Shown here: in pieces, positions 12,641 to 24,424 of the stretch
Numbering within the stretch: position 1 is the first letter of the stretch
How the letters are laid out: each line of letters begins with the position of its first letter
DNA from: Mactra quadrangularis
Taxonomy: Eukaryota > Mollusca > Bivalvia > Venerida > Mactridae
Direction of reading: 5' to 3'
Assembly (NCBI GenBank): GCA_025267735.1
Contig: CM046301.1
Span: 13,514,190 to 13,578,189 of the forward strand
Length of the DNA: 64,000 nt
Translations under genes and position numbers: made by a program
Notes under the pieces: model-generated
What the model was told of the DNA's origin: nothing
The model's input: the letters and a program-made list of their open reading frames with translations, nothing else
Database searches by the model: none

Positions 12641-13735
12641 TGATAAAAGACATGACTGTAAAGGGTGTGGACCTATGATTCACAATATCTATGCCAGAAT
12701 AGCATTGAATGTTTCTTGCTCAAAGTAATTACTCACTCTTAGATTTGATAAGCTAGGTGTAATTATCAATTACCAAGACAGGTATATACAATTGAATTCA
12801 AATTACGTATATTTCTTATCACCATTGTAATCCATTTTGAATGCTTGACATTTTACTTATGCCTTATGTTTGAACTAATAGCACCTGGAAACGATTACGT
12901 AGTGTAAGCGCCTAGTGAAAGATAACAATTAAATAGAATATAATTGCTCCCATTACGCTTTCTTGAAATAATTATAGATTTGCCCAAAGAACTGAGAAAA
13001 CAGAGGAAAATATATAGCAAAAGTACAAGACACTTGTTACTAAATATAGTGACCCAAAATCAAGACTAGGAGGATGAGGGATGTAATTCCCCTAAAACAT
13101 TATTCACATTTAGTACTGATATATTTATTACATGTTTTTGGAACTTATGAAATACATGTCAGACAGTGTGATATCACTTATCTCACAAAAAAACTATACT
13201 TATTGGAGTGTAATTGTTCGAGTTTTTATCTAACATGAGTTTCACTTTTTGTGATTTCGGGATTACTAAGAACTGTTCTCTGTAATACATGGTAATAAAT
13301 CCATCGTATTCCAATAGCCAGTCATTAGAAATATTTGTCTGCTCAAGAATATTCTTATCAGAAACACCTCTTTTAATTACATTGGTTGATATACTGATAC
13401 AGTGTTATTTTCTACGAAAACTGACTTGAATGGCATGGAGTTCAACTGATACAATGCTATTTTCTACGGAGATAGACCTGGGTTGGATGTAATTTCAAAA
13501 GCCATTAGTTTTGGCAATATTGTGTCTCAATTTCGTCGACCAAAAGGAAAATTTGAGACCATGTAGAGTTATTGCTGACATTTTTAAAATTAGACTATCG
13601 TATTATTGCCATTTAAATAGTTCGTAATAATGAAAAGTGTTAGTTATGTTAACAAGTCATTTATGATGGGATTGTTTCTGTCAGGAGCAAACAACCGTAT
13701 ATGAATAACATCATTAACTCTTATTCTGTATTGAA
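12641..13735. other. Non-coding stretch with weak paralogy to 23.6-23.8 kb
   Basis: No gene or known element is recognised. About 12790-12910 resembles 23640-23770 in order (an AATTAC..TATTTC..TATCAC stretch, then ATGCTTGA, then GGAAA.GATTAC), suggesting an old duplication. A two-copy tandem repeat with a 52 bp period lies at 13393-13496 (ACTGATACA.TG.TATTTTCTACG). Confidence 0.45.
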
Positions 13736-13739
13736 GACT

Positions 13740-13930
13740 TGTTGTTAGCTAGGCAACTAAGCTGTAAAATGATTAATTATATCTATGACATGAAGGTGGG
13801 GGCTTACAAATTATTACTACTATATCTTCATGATTGTGAAAACAATTCATCTACATACAATATCATAATGTACATTATAATTCACTGGTGGACAGGTTGT
13901 TGGCAATTAACCAATCGTAGAAACAAATAA
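13740..13930 (+). pseudogene. Decayed copy 1 of a coding-like block (CGQV.G..SDGETI type)
   Basis: The DNA from AAGCTGTAAAATGATTAATT (about 13759) to about 13920 aligns by eye with 26265-26465. The core GTGGACAGGTTGTTGGC (13889) matches cores at 18582 and 26416. Here the cysteine codon has become TGG and indels break the downstream SDGETI codons, so it cannot encode the same peptide. The ancestral gene is unknown. See the related entries at 18575 and 26280. Confidence 0.4.
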
Positions 13931-15501
13931 AGAAGAATGTATAATAGATAAATACATTAGTGTCTATAGTGTTTGTAATCTAATGTAATTTTAGGATATA
14001 TGGAGGAAACAATATGATGATACGTTCCGGTACACGTTTCGCATTTATGTTATAAATATATTTTCTCATAAAGTAAGAATATTATGTGAGATCTTAAAAT
14101 CGACGTGGCAACTATGTATCATTTTATTCGTAAATCAATTTATGCGATGTATCAATTTATACATGTATCAAAGCATAAGTGTCGTCAAGAAATGTGATTC
14201 ATCTTCTAAAACTAGTAAAACAAATAATCAGTTTGTGGCCATCAGTGTAGTAACACCATTTTGAAATAATCGACAAACAGAACGAACTAAGCAAAGCAAT
14301 TTAAGAAGACACTATTTATGCTACAAACAATGTCAAAGTTCTTGAAAAACTTGTTTTATCACACATAAAAGTCACACAATCGAGTGGAGATTGTATTGTT
14401 TCATAATTATGTAATGGAAGTGATGAATAATATCAAGAAATCTGAGGTCAGTAACAACATTAGATATTGTGATAAAAATATTATCCAATAACACTTTAAT
14501 ACATCGAAATACTCTCCTGAACTAGATCCTGTAAACAATTGTAAACAAGCCTCAAAGGATGTAAATTAGGCAGACATAAACAATGTTTATACAGCTCATC
14601 TATATAAACAGGGAGATACTTCTAGAAGAGGAGTGAAATTAGCCACTGTTTTATAGCTAAGCATCAAATAAAGCGGATTTCATGAACTTTACACACATCT
14701 TTTTCTCATCCGAAGTATACGCCTCCTCAGAATAACTGACCTCATATGCAGACAAAACATTTTGAGTCTTTATCATTACTAGCAATAAAATTGTCAATAT
14801 TCATAAGTGCATGCGACAGAATTAGGCTTGCGAACTTAATTTGTAAATTTCAAGCCTATGCTAATATTACTATTTCGAATATTAAGTTCCGCCATATATA
14901 ACCGATTAAAACGCATTAATAAATGGTATTGAATTATATTTTTAAAAGAAACTTATGTTGTAAGGCAAGAATTAATCTAAGGATTCAATACAGCAACCAA
15001 AGGAAGCGAATTTATTTTGCATTCCAGAAAACCGAAGATCTCATTCTTACAATACCATATAAAGTAATTACGAACATGACTTAGTACTTTAAAATTTTAT
15101 ACATTGCAGAAAGAAAGTAAAACCAACCTTATTTAGATACGCAATGTTGACAAGAATGTTTAAAGAAAATAAATATTGCCTTGCGAGTTTGTCAGCACTA
15201 AAATTCTGACATTTGCGACATCGACGAGTTTAATATACTATATTTTAAGAAGTCACATAAACTCAAAGCATTAATTTGCAAAACATGTAATAATGACACG
15301 ACGATTTTCTTTAGTAAACGCAAAAGTTGATGTTGTTGAAAATATATTTGTTTAAATTGGTAATAGAGAAGTTGTTAATCACTCAGAAACTATCAAGGAT
15401 AAACCAATTAACATAAATCGTAATCGCCTCAAGATGACGATAGACAGAGACAATACACACAATGATAATACCATATGAACGCTACAATTGTACATACCAC
15501 T
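13931..15501. other. AT-rich non-coding stretch
   Basis: No open frame, RNA gene or repeat family is recognised. Short AT-rich runs are frequent. It lies between the decayed coding-like block and a small inverted-repeat element. Confidence 0.5.
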
Positions 15502-15850
15502 CAGAGCTCGAATTTAACAAGATTTAAGGACTTGCAATATTTTGCGAGTTGATTATTTAAACTCGCAAGATAAGTAAGCATTCGCCTTTTTCTCTAAGTT
15601 TCAGCATATGGCTTTATTGAGGAGTCTGGTTGGGTTTTTGCTTTTGGTACTTCTTGAGCCGGTCCACATAAAGAGCGGTAATAATTTGTCCATGATTACT
15701 TTGTACCTGCATCCGAAAGATTTATTGTCATGTAGAATGCTTATTATAGCTGCGATTTTAACTGTCGAAATTTGCGGGTTAAAATAAAAGTTACTAATTT
15801 TCAAAATCCACTCGCATTTTGCGAGTATGGGAGCTTAAATTCAAGCCCTG
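15502..15850. mobile_element. Small inverted-repeat DNA element (349 bp), possibly hAT-type MITE
   Basis: The ends are inverted: CAGAGCTCGAATTTAA at 15502 and TTAAATTCAAGCCCTG ending at 15850 (CAGRGCTYGAATTTAA). Subterminal copies of TTGCGAGT/ACTCGCAA occur near both ends. Flanks are GTACATACCACT on the left and GTAATACCACT on the right, a direct repeat with one base missing. hAT elements usually make 8 bp duplications, so the class is uncertain. It has no transposase. It is inserted in the third landmark block. Confidence 0.65.
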
Positions 15851-17706
15851 GTAATACCACTATACTGACAAGAATGTAGGCAATCTGTATAATACATTTA
15901 TCAGATAGTCAGAGATAACTTAATGTGACAGATCAATTACATTGTTGTTTTCTAAGACGTAACGAGAATAACAAAATGATGATCGTATGTACTTCGTATA
16001 TAAGATATGAATAATGGTTTTCTTATATCACAATCTGTCTGCTTTACTTTCAGACTTTCTAATGATGATCAATTGGTATGAATTACACAAGCATTTAAAT
16101 AAAAGATTTTAGAAAGGTGAATGTTCTGAATTATCGTTATGTCGTTCCTTACAGTTAACTGTTCCTAATTTACAGGAACAAATATCAAATGGTATAAATC
16201 CATCGCTAATGGATATCAAATTCGAAATGTATTTAGCTTTATTCTTGTTTTATATTGACGATAGTGACGTAAACAAATTGCGCAAAATGTCTCTGAGATT
16301 TAATAGACACACGAGATAATTATTGTTTGGTAAACAGAAATTTAGTTTTGTATATAATGACATAGAATATTTTACATATCTAGAATGATTGGAAAATAAA
16401 CGTGATGTATATTGAATTGGTCATTTCAATTCATGATTCATTTTATGTGTCAAATTGTATGTCATGAGATATAGCCAGGTTTATACTACTTAAACCTGCT
16501 ACGTCCTACAAAAAAGCCGTTCAAACTTGTAAAATGAAGATAAATATATTAATTCAATACTTGGTCATTCACAAGCTTATCAAATAAACTTTTAAGCGAT
16601 ATTAACAAATAAGGCAGCGGACCTCGAACTTTAAGGAATTGATAAATTCAATTACGTATTTTCTGGCAATGTTCTGTGATGACTTTTATCAAATGAATTA
16701 CTTGTCATCTAGTTTGTTCATATCTACCAATGGGAATTCTTGGTTACAGTTCATGCTGTGATAGAAAAACAACAAAAAGCACTCCATGGAATAGTTACTG
16801 AACTACAACACCACCATATTCGACTTAGTATACTTCATTCCTCAATGGAAAACAAATGACGAAAATGAGATTGTTTATCATTGCATAAAAACTCAGAAAA
16901 CATAGTAAAATGCGTAGTAAACTCAATCAACAAAGATTCGTTAAGCGATAATTGAAAAATTCTTATTACGAGGTACACACGTGTAGTTAAGGCAAGAGAA
17001 ATTTGAGTCAACTAATTGAACTTTCTACTATTGCTATGTATAATGGAGACGCACTCATTGACAGTATCATCAGATACATGAAGTAAAGTATTAATCCACA
17101 GAGAATTGTAACTCAATTATTAGTTCCATAAGATGTCTCAACAGAATCACAACTTCTTCAACACCTAGTTATGACATCAGCAATTGCTTTTTCATTACAA
17201 TAATAATGACCATTAAAAAAACGAAAAATATATCAGGACCATTAACAGATCAAGGTCATTAAGTCCTTTTCACAAAATCTTGGATATTTTATTAATAAAG
17301 GCTTCAATTTTAATATCCATTGTTTGTTTGTCAAATAGTTTAAATTCTTAAGTACTAACTCAAACTGAAGCAGAATACGCATAGCTTAGAATACTGTGAA
17401 TAAATTAATAACTCAACTCATTTTTAAGATAATTTAACTTATTGTCAAATTCATTTTTTTCATTGTATTCTAACTAGGGCGACGGGTTGTTAATTGATTT
17501 TTGTGAGGCCCTGTTTAAAACATGGTACATGTACTGACATGTAAGGAAAAGCATATAAAGTTGGTAATGCCCATTTTTTTCACACAAACAAAATCATAAA
17601 CGTTACTTTACGTTTAATCGCAATAAATTATGTGTCGAAAAATCGGTTTGTTTTTTGTACCGAGTTCAAATATAAAATCTAAATCTAAATCACAACCCAT
17701 AAAGGC
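15851..17706. other. Non-coding stretch starting with a landmark block
   Basis: About 15860-15950 (GACAAGAATG..CAGATAGTC.GAGATAACTTAATGTGACAG) matches blocks at 3480, 12300 and 20090. The rest is AT-rich with no recognised gene. The segment near 17475-17560 has moderately higher G+C but no clear motif. Confidence 0.5.
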
Positions 17707-17725
17707 GGACAATTTAAAATTGTCC
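17707..17725. repeat. Perfect short palindrome
   Basis: GGACAATTT-A-AAATTGTCC has 9 bp arms and a one-base centre. No run of T follows it and no gene is nearby, so a regulatory role is not supported. Confidence 0.6.
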
Positions 17726-18540
17726 ACTTAGAAATTGATTTTAGAAAAAAAACTGAAATTGAAATTCACAAACCTTCATTAGCATTCGACGAACGACGCA
17801 TTTACTCTTAACAACCAAAATCTAGCTTGCTGTAATGCCAGTAACAGACGCAATTGAAATTGTCAAGTTGGTTATATAGTGAAGACTTTAGTTAAGAAAT
17901 CATAATCAGACATTAAATCGCTGTTGTTTTATCACTTTTTCGGACATTTGTTTTAAATATGCGGTGAAAGCTTTGAGCGGAATATATTATGATCATTGAT
18001 TCATTAAAACGTTCACATAACCCTTTCTCGTGTACCAGAGATTCATACTTAATTATTATCACAATAATGCCTGACATAGAATTGATAGTTAAACAGTAAT
18101 GCAGTTTAAAAACCGCCCAAATAAAACATTAGTAACAAAACGAGTAAAAATGAGGAATATCGTAATTGTCCGTACGATGTAAACAGTTGCCCTGCATCAT
18201 TTCTCAGCACAATAAATGAAATGTAGGAAAGTCGTCAGTAAAGTTCATATTGATTCGCAGCGAAACAAAAACGTTTGGGAGTCAATGTTCATGTTTAGTT
18301 AGATAAATATAACCATGATGTCATGGACTTATTAGAATTATAAACCAGTGCAATATAATGTCTTCATTCAGGTGAAAATGTCGATTATGTGAGAACTAAA
18401 ACTAAAGAAATGACTGTACAGTGAGTATAACTTACAAGATGCAAAAAAAGAAAAAAACATGATATTTTCTAAGAATTCATGAAAAAAGTCAAAGCTTGAC
18501 AAATACTTGATAAATTTAAATTAGTCAGTTAAAACTATTC
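17726..18540. other. AT-rich non-coding stretch
   Basis: I see no gene, RNA gene or known repeat here. Confidence 0.45.
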
Positions 18541-18544
18541 ATTT

Positions 18545-18742
18545 TTGCTTGAGAACATAATGTTTATCATATCAGCTATGTGTGGACAGGTTATTGGCGA
18601 TATATCAGACGGAGAAACAATAAACGATATGTACAGTAGAGAAGACGTTCTTCTTGCGTTAACTATAGAATGTTATGTTGTAATGTACTTGTGTTATATC
18701 GTGTATAATAGTATCTGGTATAATATTGGTATACATTCCTGA
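18545..18742 (+). pseudogene. Coding-like block, copy 2, product unknown
   Basis: The open frame includes MCGQVIGDISDGETINDM (codons 18578-18631). The related block at 26412 reads TCGQVVGKLSDGETIEDI. Several differences between the two are silent third-position changes (CAG/CAA, TCA/TCT, GAC/GAT, ATA/ATT) and the replacements include conservative I/V and I/L, a pattern expected of a segment that evolved under protein-level constraint. A GT sits just after the block in both copies (18636 and 26468), and AG (ATATCAG, 18573) precedes it here, compatible with a small exon. I do not recognise the family. It could be a live short exon, an exon relic, or part of a repeat. Confidence 0.4.
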
Positions 18743-18755
18743 AAAATCATTTGCT

Positions 18756-19020
18756 ACATTCTCACGTAGTGTAATACTGTGATGAAAGGTTTTGTGACAA
18801 TGAGGAGCAGATGGAAAATCAAAAAAGACAGTAAACACAGCATGGTTAACTGCTGAACCTAGTCGAAACGCTTTGAATTAGGCCACACCTTAAGTGAGTA
18901 TAATGTTAATTCAAGGAAATTGACGCAGTGGTTTTTAATCTTTTTACCTAATGCGCTCAGTTACTATGGATAACATTTAATTGATTAACCATGTGTATTG
19001 TATTACATTTTAATGATATC
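18756..19020 (+). repeat. Paralogous flank shared with 27.13-27.42 kb
   Basis: Ordered shared words are GCAGATGGAAAATCA (about 18807), ACAGCATGGTTA, TTGACGCAGTGGT and ATGCGCTCAGTTACT. They recur at about 27190-27365. With the coding-like block just upstream in both places, this shows an old segmental duplication, with extra sequence inserted at 26530-27130 in the other copy. Confidence 0.65.
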
Positions 19021-19445
19021 AAATCATCGATATTCTTTCTCAATAGGTCACCTATTACTATTATTTCGGCAGATTACATTTTGGAACATGTAAAATGCAT
19101 CACCATTGTAGCGAAATTTTGAGATCAAATAAAGATCGTATCAGTAGATATGTGTGCGGTAATTTTGTGGAGTCTTGTTCAAGATATTTCAAGATATTTG
19201 ATGCATACCATAGCATTAAAAGAGAAATAGTAGAAGCTCAGAACATACAGTCTTATTTCGAAAACAAACCGTAACTGTATTAAAATTGCTTGTTTGAAAG
19301 GTCGATTTCATAAACGACATTTTTTGCTCTTGGAAACTGAATCTATACTAAATACAATGTAATAAAATATTGATATACATACTTTAATAACATACCTGGT
19401 ATAGGAAAGCGATTGTCTTTATTTACCTTATTTCAATGCTTTTTG

Positions 19446-19506
19446 AGGGCGATATAACAGTTTCTGTGTTGGTGCGCCGAAAACCCAAACAAACAAACGA
19501 AAAAAA
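19446..19506 (+). mobile_element. SINE 3'-tail fragment (family c)
   Basis: TTTCTGTGTTGGTGCGCCG is followed by an A/C-rich AAACCCAAACAAACAAACG run. The same tail in reverse is at 57017-57085, and a weaker copy is at 22705-22745. No tRNA-like head is visible upstream, so this is a 5'-truncated copy. Confidence 0.6.
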
Positions 19507-20014
19507 ACAATGCCATTTGAAATACAAAAATATATGTAAGTCTTTCTCCAGATCAAAATATAATTCATGATGCTGAACGTTTTAAATCAAGACAAATACT
19601 TTGAGCATACACGCTACAAACGATGACGAGCTCTATGAAAACACTAACGAAACTGTTGTTCGACAGATTGCAAATGGCTGATATTTGCAATTGACTAACG
19701 GTGGCATAATGTGCTGTGCTCACAACACGCACAACATGTTTTATATGTATACAAAGTGTATTTCAACCATGATTGTGCGTTCATTAATCATTAAACAAAG
19801 AAATCCAAGGTGACCCCTATGTCACAATGTGCGTTAAAAACGTATCACTTTACGTTCATAATATATCATTTTCATTCGTTGTTTATACCGTTTCTTTTAG
19901 CTAACTTCTATCAACACACATCGAACAATAAAAAAGCACCAAGTATCAAACAATGAACTTTTCTAGGGTTTTTTTTCAAGCTTAATACTATCATCGCACA
20001 CCAAACACTCAACA
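19507..20014. other. Non-coding stretch
   Basis: No gene or repeat is identified with confidence; scattered resemblance to 3230-3420 is too weak to delimit. Confidence 0.4.
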
Positions 20015-20175
20015 AACACAAGGTATCAACAAATCAACACATTAAGATAGTATTGGTAGAGTTGTACATACCATTGTACTACAGGAATTCGGGAAACAAT
20101 TTTAGACACATACAACAGATAATCTGATATAACTGAATGTGACAGACTGATTGTATTGCTGTTTTTGACGACATA
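20015..20175 (+). repeat. Landmark block shared by duplicated segments (copy 4)
   Basis: CACAAGGTATCAA..AATCAACACATTAAGATAG and GGTAGAGTTGTACATACCAT match 3421-3480 and 12235-12295, followed by AACTGAATGTGACAGA. Confidence 0.7.
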
Positions 20176-20334
20176 ATGTGAATACAAAACCAAGGTCATA
20201 GCGGTGTATGTAGATTATAATATTTACTTCTGAAAACTATAAGCAAAACGAAGGAAATATGATGGTTTTGTACAACATGCATGTAATATTGATAAAGTGA
20301 TAATAGTATTAGCACTGACCAAGTGTATTATACA

Positions 20335-20490
20335 AGCACAAAATTAAGCAAAACAAAGTCATTTTGTAGTTTTTTCCATTTTTGCCGGTTTTTCCAGTGT
20401 TTGCCTTTTTACCAGGTTTTGCCAGTGGAAAGGAAAAAACTCATTTTTGCCGGCAAAACCAAACCCTGGATAAAACAAACAAAGGTCATA
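20335..20490. repeat. TTTTGCC-rich internally repetitive segment
   Basis: It contains repeated variants of TTTTTGCCGG, CCAGTGTTTGCC and CCAGGTTTTGCC, and a perfect 14 bp palindrome TTTTGCCGGCAAAA (20445-20458). The flanks AAGGTCATAGCGG (20197) and AAGGTCATAACGG (20484) are similar, so the segment may sit in a small local duplication. Class unknown. Confidence 0.45.
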
Positions 20491-20989
20491 ACGGCGGTGA
20501 TTATTTTGGATTATTTTTTGACATTTTAAAAGCGAAAGCAATACGATGAACATTAATTTTGGCCTTCTAATGGTGATAACGTAATACGTTTATATAAAAG
20601 TGTACTTCATTTTGTTAAGATTTTTGTTAAAAATTTGTTTATGTTAAAAATTATATTCTTAAAGATGCATCGAAATGACGAATATTTGACTAAAACAAAG
20701 AAAATAGGAGAACACTTTGGAACATATATACTCTAATGATACAATTAAACTATATAATTTAAATGAGGGAGAAACAGACAGGCGTAATAATCGTGCTCTG
20801 GTTAGGTATTATCTAATGTGCCCCTTTCAATAAAAATTCTTTGTTCCATATCATTATGATACTTTAGAAGCAAAATCTTCCTAATCTCGCAAAAAGAAAC
20901 CCAAATCGGTTTTTAATGCGTCCATTAACGAACGTTATATACTTTTGTCGCCTTATATGGATATTAGCACAAGAAAATGTTTGTTGGTT
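20491..20989. other. AT-rich non-coding stretch
   Basis: No feature is recognised. Confidence 0.4.
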
Positions 20990-21287
20990 CGTTTTTTGTT
21001 TGGTTTAATGCCGTAGCAACACATTGTATTGGTCATATAACGGTGGTCAGTCAACCTACTCACTCCTCCCGAAAAGGCTAAATCTCTGGATTTAGCTGTT
21101 AACCAACTACTAAGCGCATACTTTCGTCAGAGACTGACAACTGCCCTACATAATTGAAAATGGAGGGAGAATGGCCGTAGAAATAATTTCATGACCAAGC
21201 TCCACGTCAGTATACACCGCCCGGGAATCGAACCCACGGCCCCTTGATCAGTAGACTTGCGTGCTACCAACTGATCTAGCCGGGCAA
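20990..21287 (-). mobile_element. tRNA-derived SINE (family a), near full length
   Basis: Read on the minus strand: a tRNA-like head from 21287 (GTTGCCCGGCTAGATCAGTT), B box near 21230 (GGGTTCGATTCC), a body ending at the tail GTTGCTACGGCATTAAACC, then an A/C-rich end near 20990. About 20 bp is missing around ACCAATGATT compared with other copies. Pol III-type internal promoter boxes are seen; activity is unknown. Confidence 0.88.
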
Positions 21288-21787
21288 CAACAAATATTCG
21301 TGGCTGAAGTAAACTGAATAATAATCCATTAAAGTAGCATGATAGATTTGTCTAATTAACCATGAAAAGCACAAAGATCATTGACGACAATGTGAGACAA
21401 ATGAATAACATGGTTCACAAATATTATCTATGTCATTCACCAAATGAACTCTCGAGTACATCTTTATTTGCTATGGAATATCCGGACACATTCACTGATG
21501 GTTTGACCAAATTCATGTAGAATAATTCCATAGGGAAATTAGCAATCAATTATCAGCATTATTTGATATCATGAGTGATTAATAGCTCTTTAACAGTTAA
21601 TTATACGTCATAGGTTGGAGTGAATGTATCATGTTATAGACGTACATAGACAACTCAAGGAAATCGTCCAGTCGTTCGATTCTCTTGATACATATTTCAT
21701 TTTACTGTGGCTTAGCTATCTATACTTGGTGAATTGTTTAACACATTCAATCAAAGCGATGTAGACATTAATAATTGAGCATAAAGT

Positions 21788-21934
21788 CAGGGGCGAGTTT
21801 GCTTAGCATATAACTTGTTAGCGCTTTGTGCCCTGTTGGCCACATTGCTTTAAATAGGAATACGTATGTGATATCAAATTAAGGGGAACCAGGGCCAAAG
21901 CTTGCTAGCGATATGCTTAGGAAACTCGTCCCAG
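21788..21934. mobile_element. Foldback MITE, 147 bp
   Basis: The left arm CAGGGGCGAGTTTGCTTAGC and right arm GCTTAGGAAACTCGTCCCAG are near-perfect inverted copies, and most of the element folds on itself (GTTAGCGCTTTG.GCCCTG against CAGGGCCAAAGCTTGCTA). The centre TGTGATATCAAAT is shared with the element at 26911-27047, so both belong to one family. Confidence 0.7.
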
Positions 21935-22525
21935 ATGTAGTAGTTGTTAATATCATTTAGTTGTATTGAGGTATATTGACAGCTTAGGTCATTTAGCGCC
22001 CATGTTGTTATGAGTTGTGGTTTATGAGTTTATATCATCTCCTCCAATTACCGACCAATTTAAATCATTTTTGACACTTATTATCACTCCTATTTACGCC
22101 TTTATGTTAGTCAAAACGTTATAGTATATACGTAATAGTAATAGATCAGGGAAGCATAGTAACAAAAATCTTACGATAATTTTACAATACATCAAAAAAG
22201 GATTTACGACTGAAATTGATCGTAAGACGCTTGATAATATGCACCCCTGACCTTTATATTTTGGTCATTTATAATTTGGACCAGTAATCAGGGGGTGGCT
22301 TTTGCTATTGTTGCAATAACTAGTGGCCCAACCCTATTACTAATGTTATCTGTCTATACTTTACTCTGACTTTAAAGCTTTACATTTGACTTATTGGTAA
22401 GTACATTACTGTAATATGAAAACATGATGCAAAAAATTATTATAAATCAAACCTTTACCCACCAATCTAATTGATCATCACCAGCAGCGTGTTCAGTAAC
22501 GACTGTTAGCGAACATAACAGGTAC

Positions 22526-22745
22526 GGGACAACTCAACCAGTAGACAACTCAACCAATGCATAACTCAACCCAAAGTTGGGACAACTCAAACAGTTAGTA
22601 AGGTATTGAGTTTTCTCGGGTTGAGTTGTTCCGACCCTAACGTTACGGAACGTTTTGGAACGTTCGGGGTAATTGAACAGGCTACAGTTGTATTCGGTAC
22701 AATACAACCTTTCCTGTGTTGGTTTACTGCTAAACCCAAACAAAC
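22526..22745. repeat. Hairpin of ACAACTCAAC repeats followed by a SINE-type tail
   Basis: Four direct words (ACAACTCAACC at 22529, 22545, TAACTCAAC at 22562, ACAACTCAAA at 22582) are followed by the inverted GGGTTGAGTTGTTCCG at 22618. The outer pair could form a stem over about 109 bp. Next come repeats of GGAACGTT and, at 22705-22745, a tail like SINE family c (CTTTCCTGTGTTGG..AAACCCAAACAAAC). No gene is recognised. Confidence 0.5.
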
Positions 22746-22854
22746 ATTAATACCCATCAGTGTCATTCATGTCCTTGTTAAATTATTTTTGTTAATATAT
22801 CAATTTAAAACTCATTCATGAATTCATTGGCATCAGACTGCTGGGAAATGGGAC

Positions 22855-23090
22855 CTCACAATAGTAAATGTTCTGTTATAATAAATGATTATGTGTTTTT
22901 TTTCCTGCGGTATAAACAGGAAAACCGTCACAGTTAAATATTTAATGTTTCCGTTTTTATAAAGTTTGCCCAGGTGCACATAGTAAATGCGTGTGCGTGT
23001 CCATATGCTTTTTATCCGAAATTCAAATGTATGTGTTTTTCCTGCGGTAAAAACTAAAACCAATTAAACAAAAAGTTCCCGTTACTATTG
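22855..23090. repeat. Imperfect two-copy tandem repeat, period roughly 120-140 bp
   Basis: TAGTAAATG (22862 and 22981) and ATGTGTTTTT..CCTGCGGTA (22891 and 23031) occur in the same order twice, followed by AAAACC. No coding role is evident. Confidence 0.5.
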
Positions 23091-24185
23091 AATGTATGTG
23101 TACAGGGATCAATGAGAAAATATTTGTGTTTCGTGATTTTCAACAATAATGTGTAAAAAGATTTGTTTGTTCTTCGTTAATGCGGTGAAATCACTCAGTA
23201 TGGTGAGTTCGGAATTCTATCTATTGAAGACAGCATGGAACTCTTCAGCCATTTAATACGGATAACCTCAAACATATTTAGACGCCATTTTGGAACTACA
23301 TTTACGTTACATGCCCAAATAAAATACTTTAACCGTTGTTGAAGTAAACAAATCTATGGTCGTTTAGGGAATGTTTAATGTTTCATTTCTAGTCTATAAA
23401 TTTGAAATAACACAATAAAATGAAATCGCTGAACAATATTTAGTGAAATACAAAACGTATATAATATAAAAATATGTTTTAACAAAGACGTGTGTGTATT
23501 CTTCAGGAACTATTTTGCATAACCGTTATGCGCTTCGCCTAGCGTATGAAGTAAAAACCCAGTATTTTTGGTGGAACCTCCACGAATCCTTCCGAGATTA
23601 TTTATTCAATGCACGGTCGAGGCGTTCCGAATGTTAAAGACAGATATTATTCAATGAAATACAAATTACTCCTATTTCGTATCACATTTGGTAATCATTA
23701 TGTAAGCTTGACATTTTGATTGTTAAATGCTTGAACCATACAACACGTGGAAATAATTACATAACATAGGTATTCCGTGTATAAATCCAATAAAATCAGA
23801 AATTAAGTTTCTTATATTTTGTTCCTTCGTTTTTTTTGCCTAGCGGAGATAGTTCTGCGTGATAGTTTCAAGATGGGAAATAACTGAGAAAGAGAAAAGA
23901 AAGTAAAATAAAGAGAAGGAATACAAGAAATTAATAGCATCTAGTTTAAAATACTAGATGTCTCTGTCATGTAATTCATTTGCACTTTACGCTTACTTAT
24001 TGACTGGTGAAAAGAAACAGACATTGGAATTCACTAACTTGGCATCATCATTCTGACTTATGACGTATTTCCCCTAAATCAATATAATCCAGCTTGCGAT
24101 AATTCCGGTTTAAAACACAAGAATACTTTTAAAAAGAAATTATTGTGAAGGTATGCCTTATATTTCCATCTCAGACATTTTTTGT
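23091..24185. other. Non-coding stretch with old paralogy to 12.8 kb
   Basis: About 23640-23770 is weakly collinear with 12790-12910. Otherwise nothing is recognised. Confidence 0.4.
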
Positions 24186-24424
24186 TTTTAACGCCGGGCT
24201 AAATTACTGGATATTCTGGATTTAGGTGTTATCCAACTACTAAGCGCATACTTTCGTCAGTGACTGACAACTGCCATACATAATTATAAATCATTGGTAG
24301 GAGGGAGAATGACTGTAGAAATAATTTCATGACCAAGCTCCACGAAAGTATACACCGCCCGGGAATCGAATCCACGACCCTTGATCAGTAGACTTGCGTC
24401 CTACTAACTGAGCTAGCCGGGCAA
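24186..24424 (-). mobile_element. tRNA-derived SINE (family a), with internal deletion
   Basis: On the minus strand the tRNA-like head starts at about 24424 (GTTGCCCGGCTAGCTCAGTT), with B box near 24365. About 60 bp before the tail is missing: the body jumps from GCTAAATCC-type sequence straight to GGCGTTAAA. Confidence 0.85.

Noticed and set aside
20359..20553. Overlapping sense and antisense open frames around 20.4 kb
   Set aside because: They fall in the TTTTGCC-rich internally repetitive segment and have repeat-like composition.
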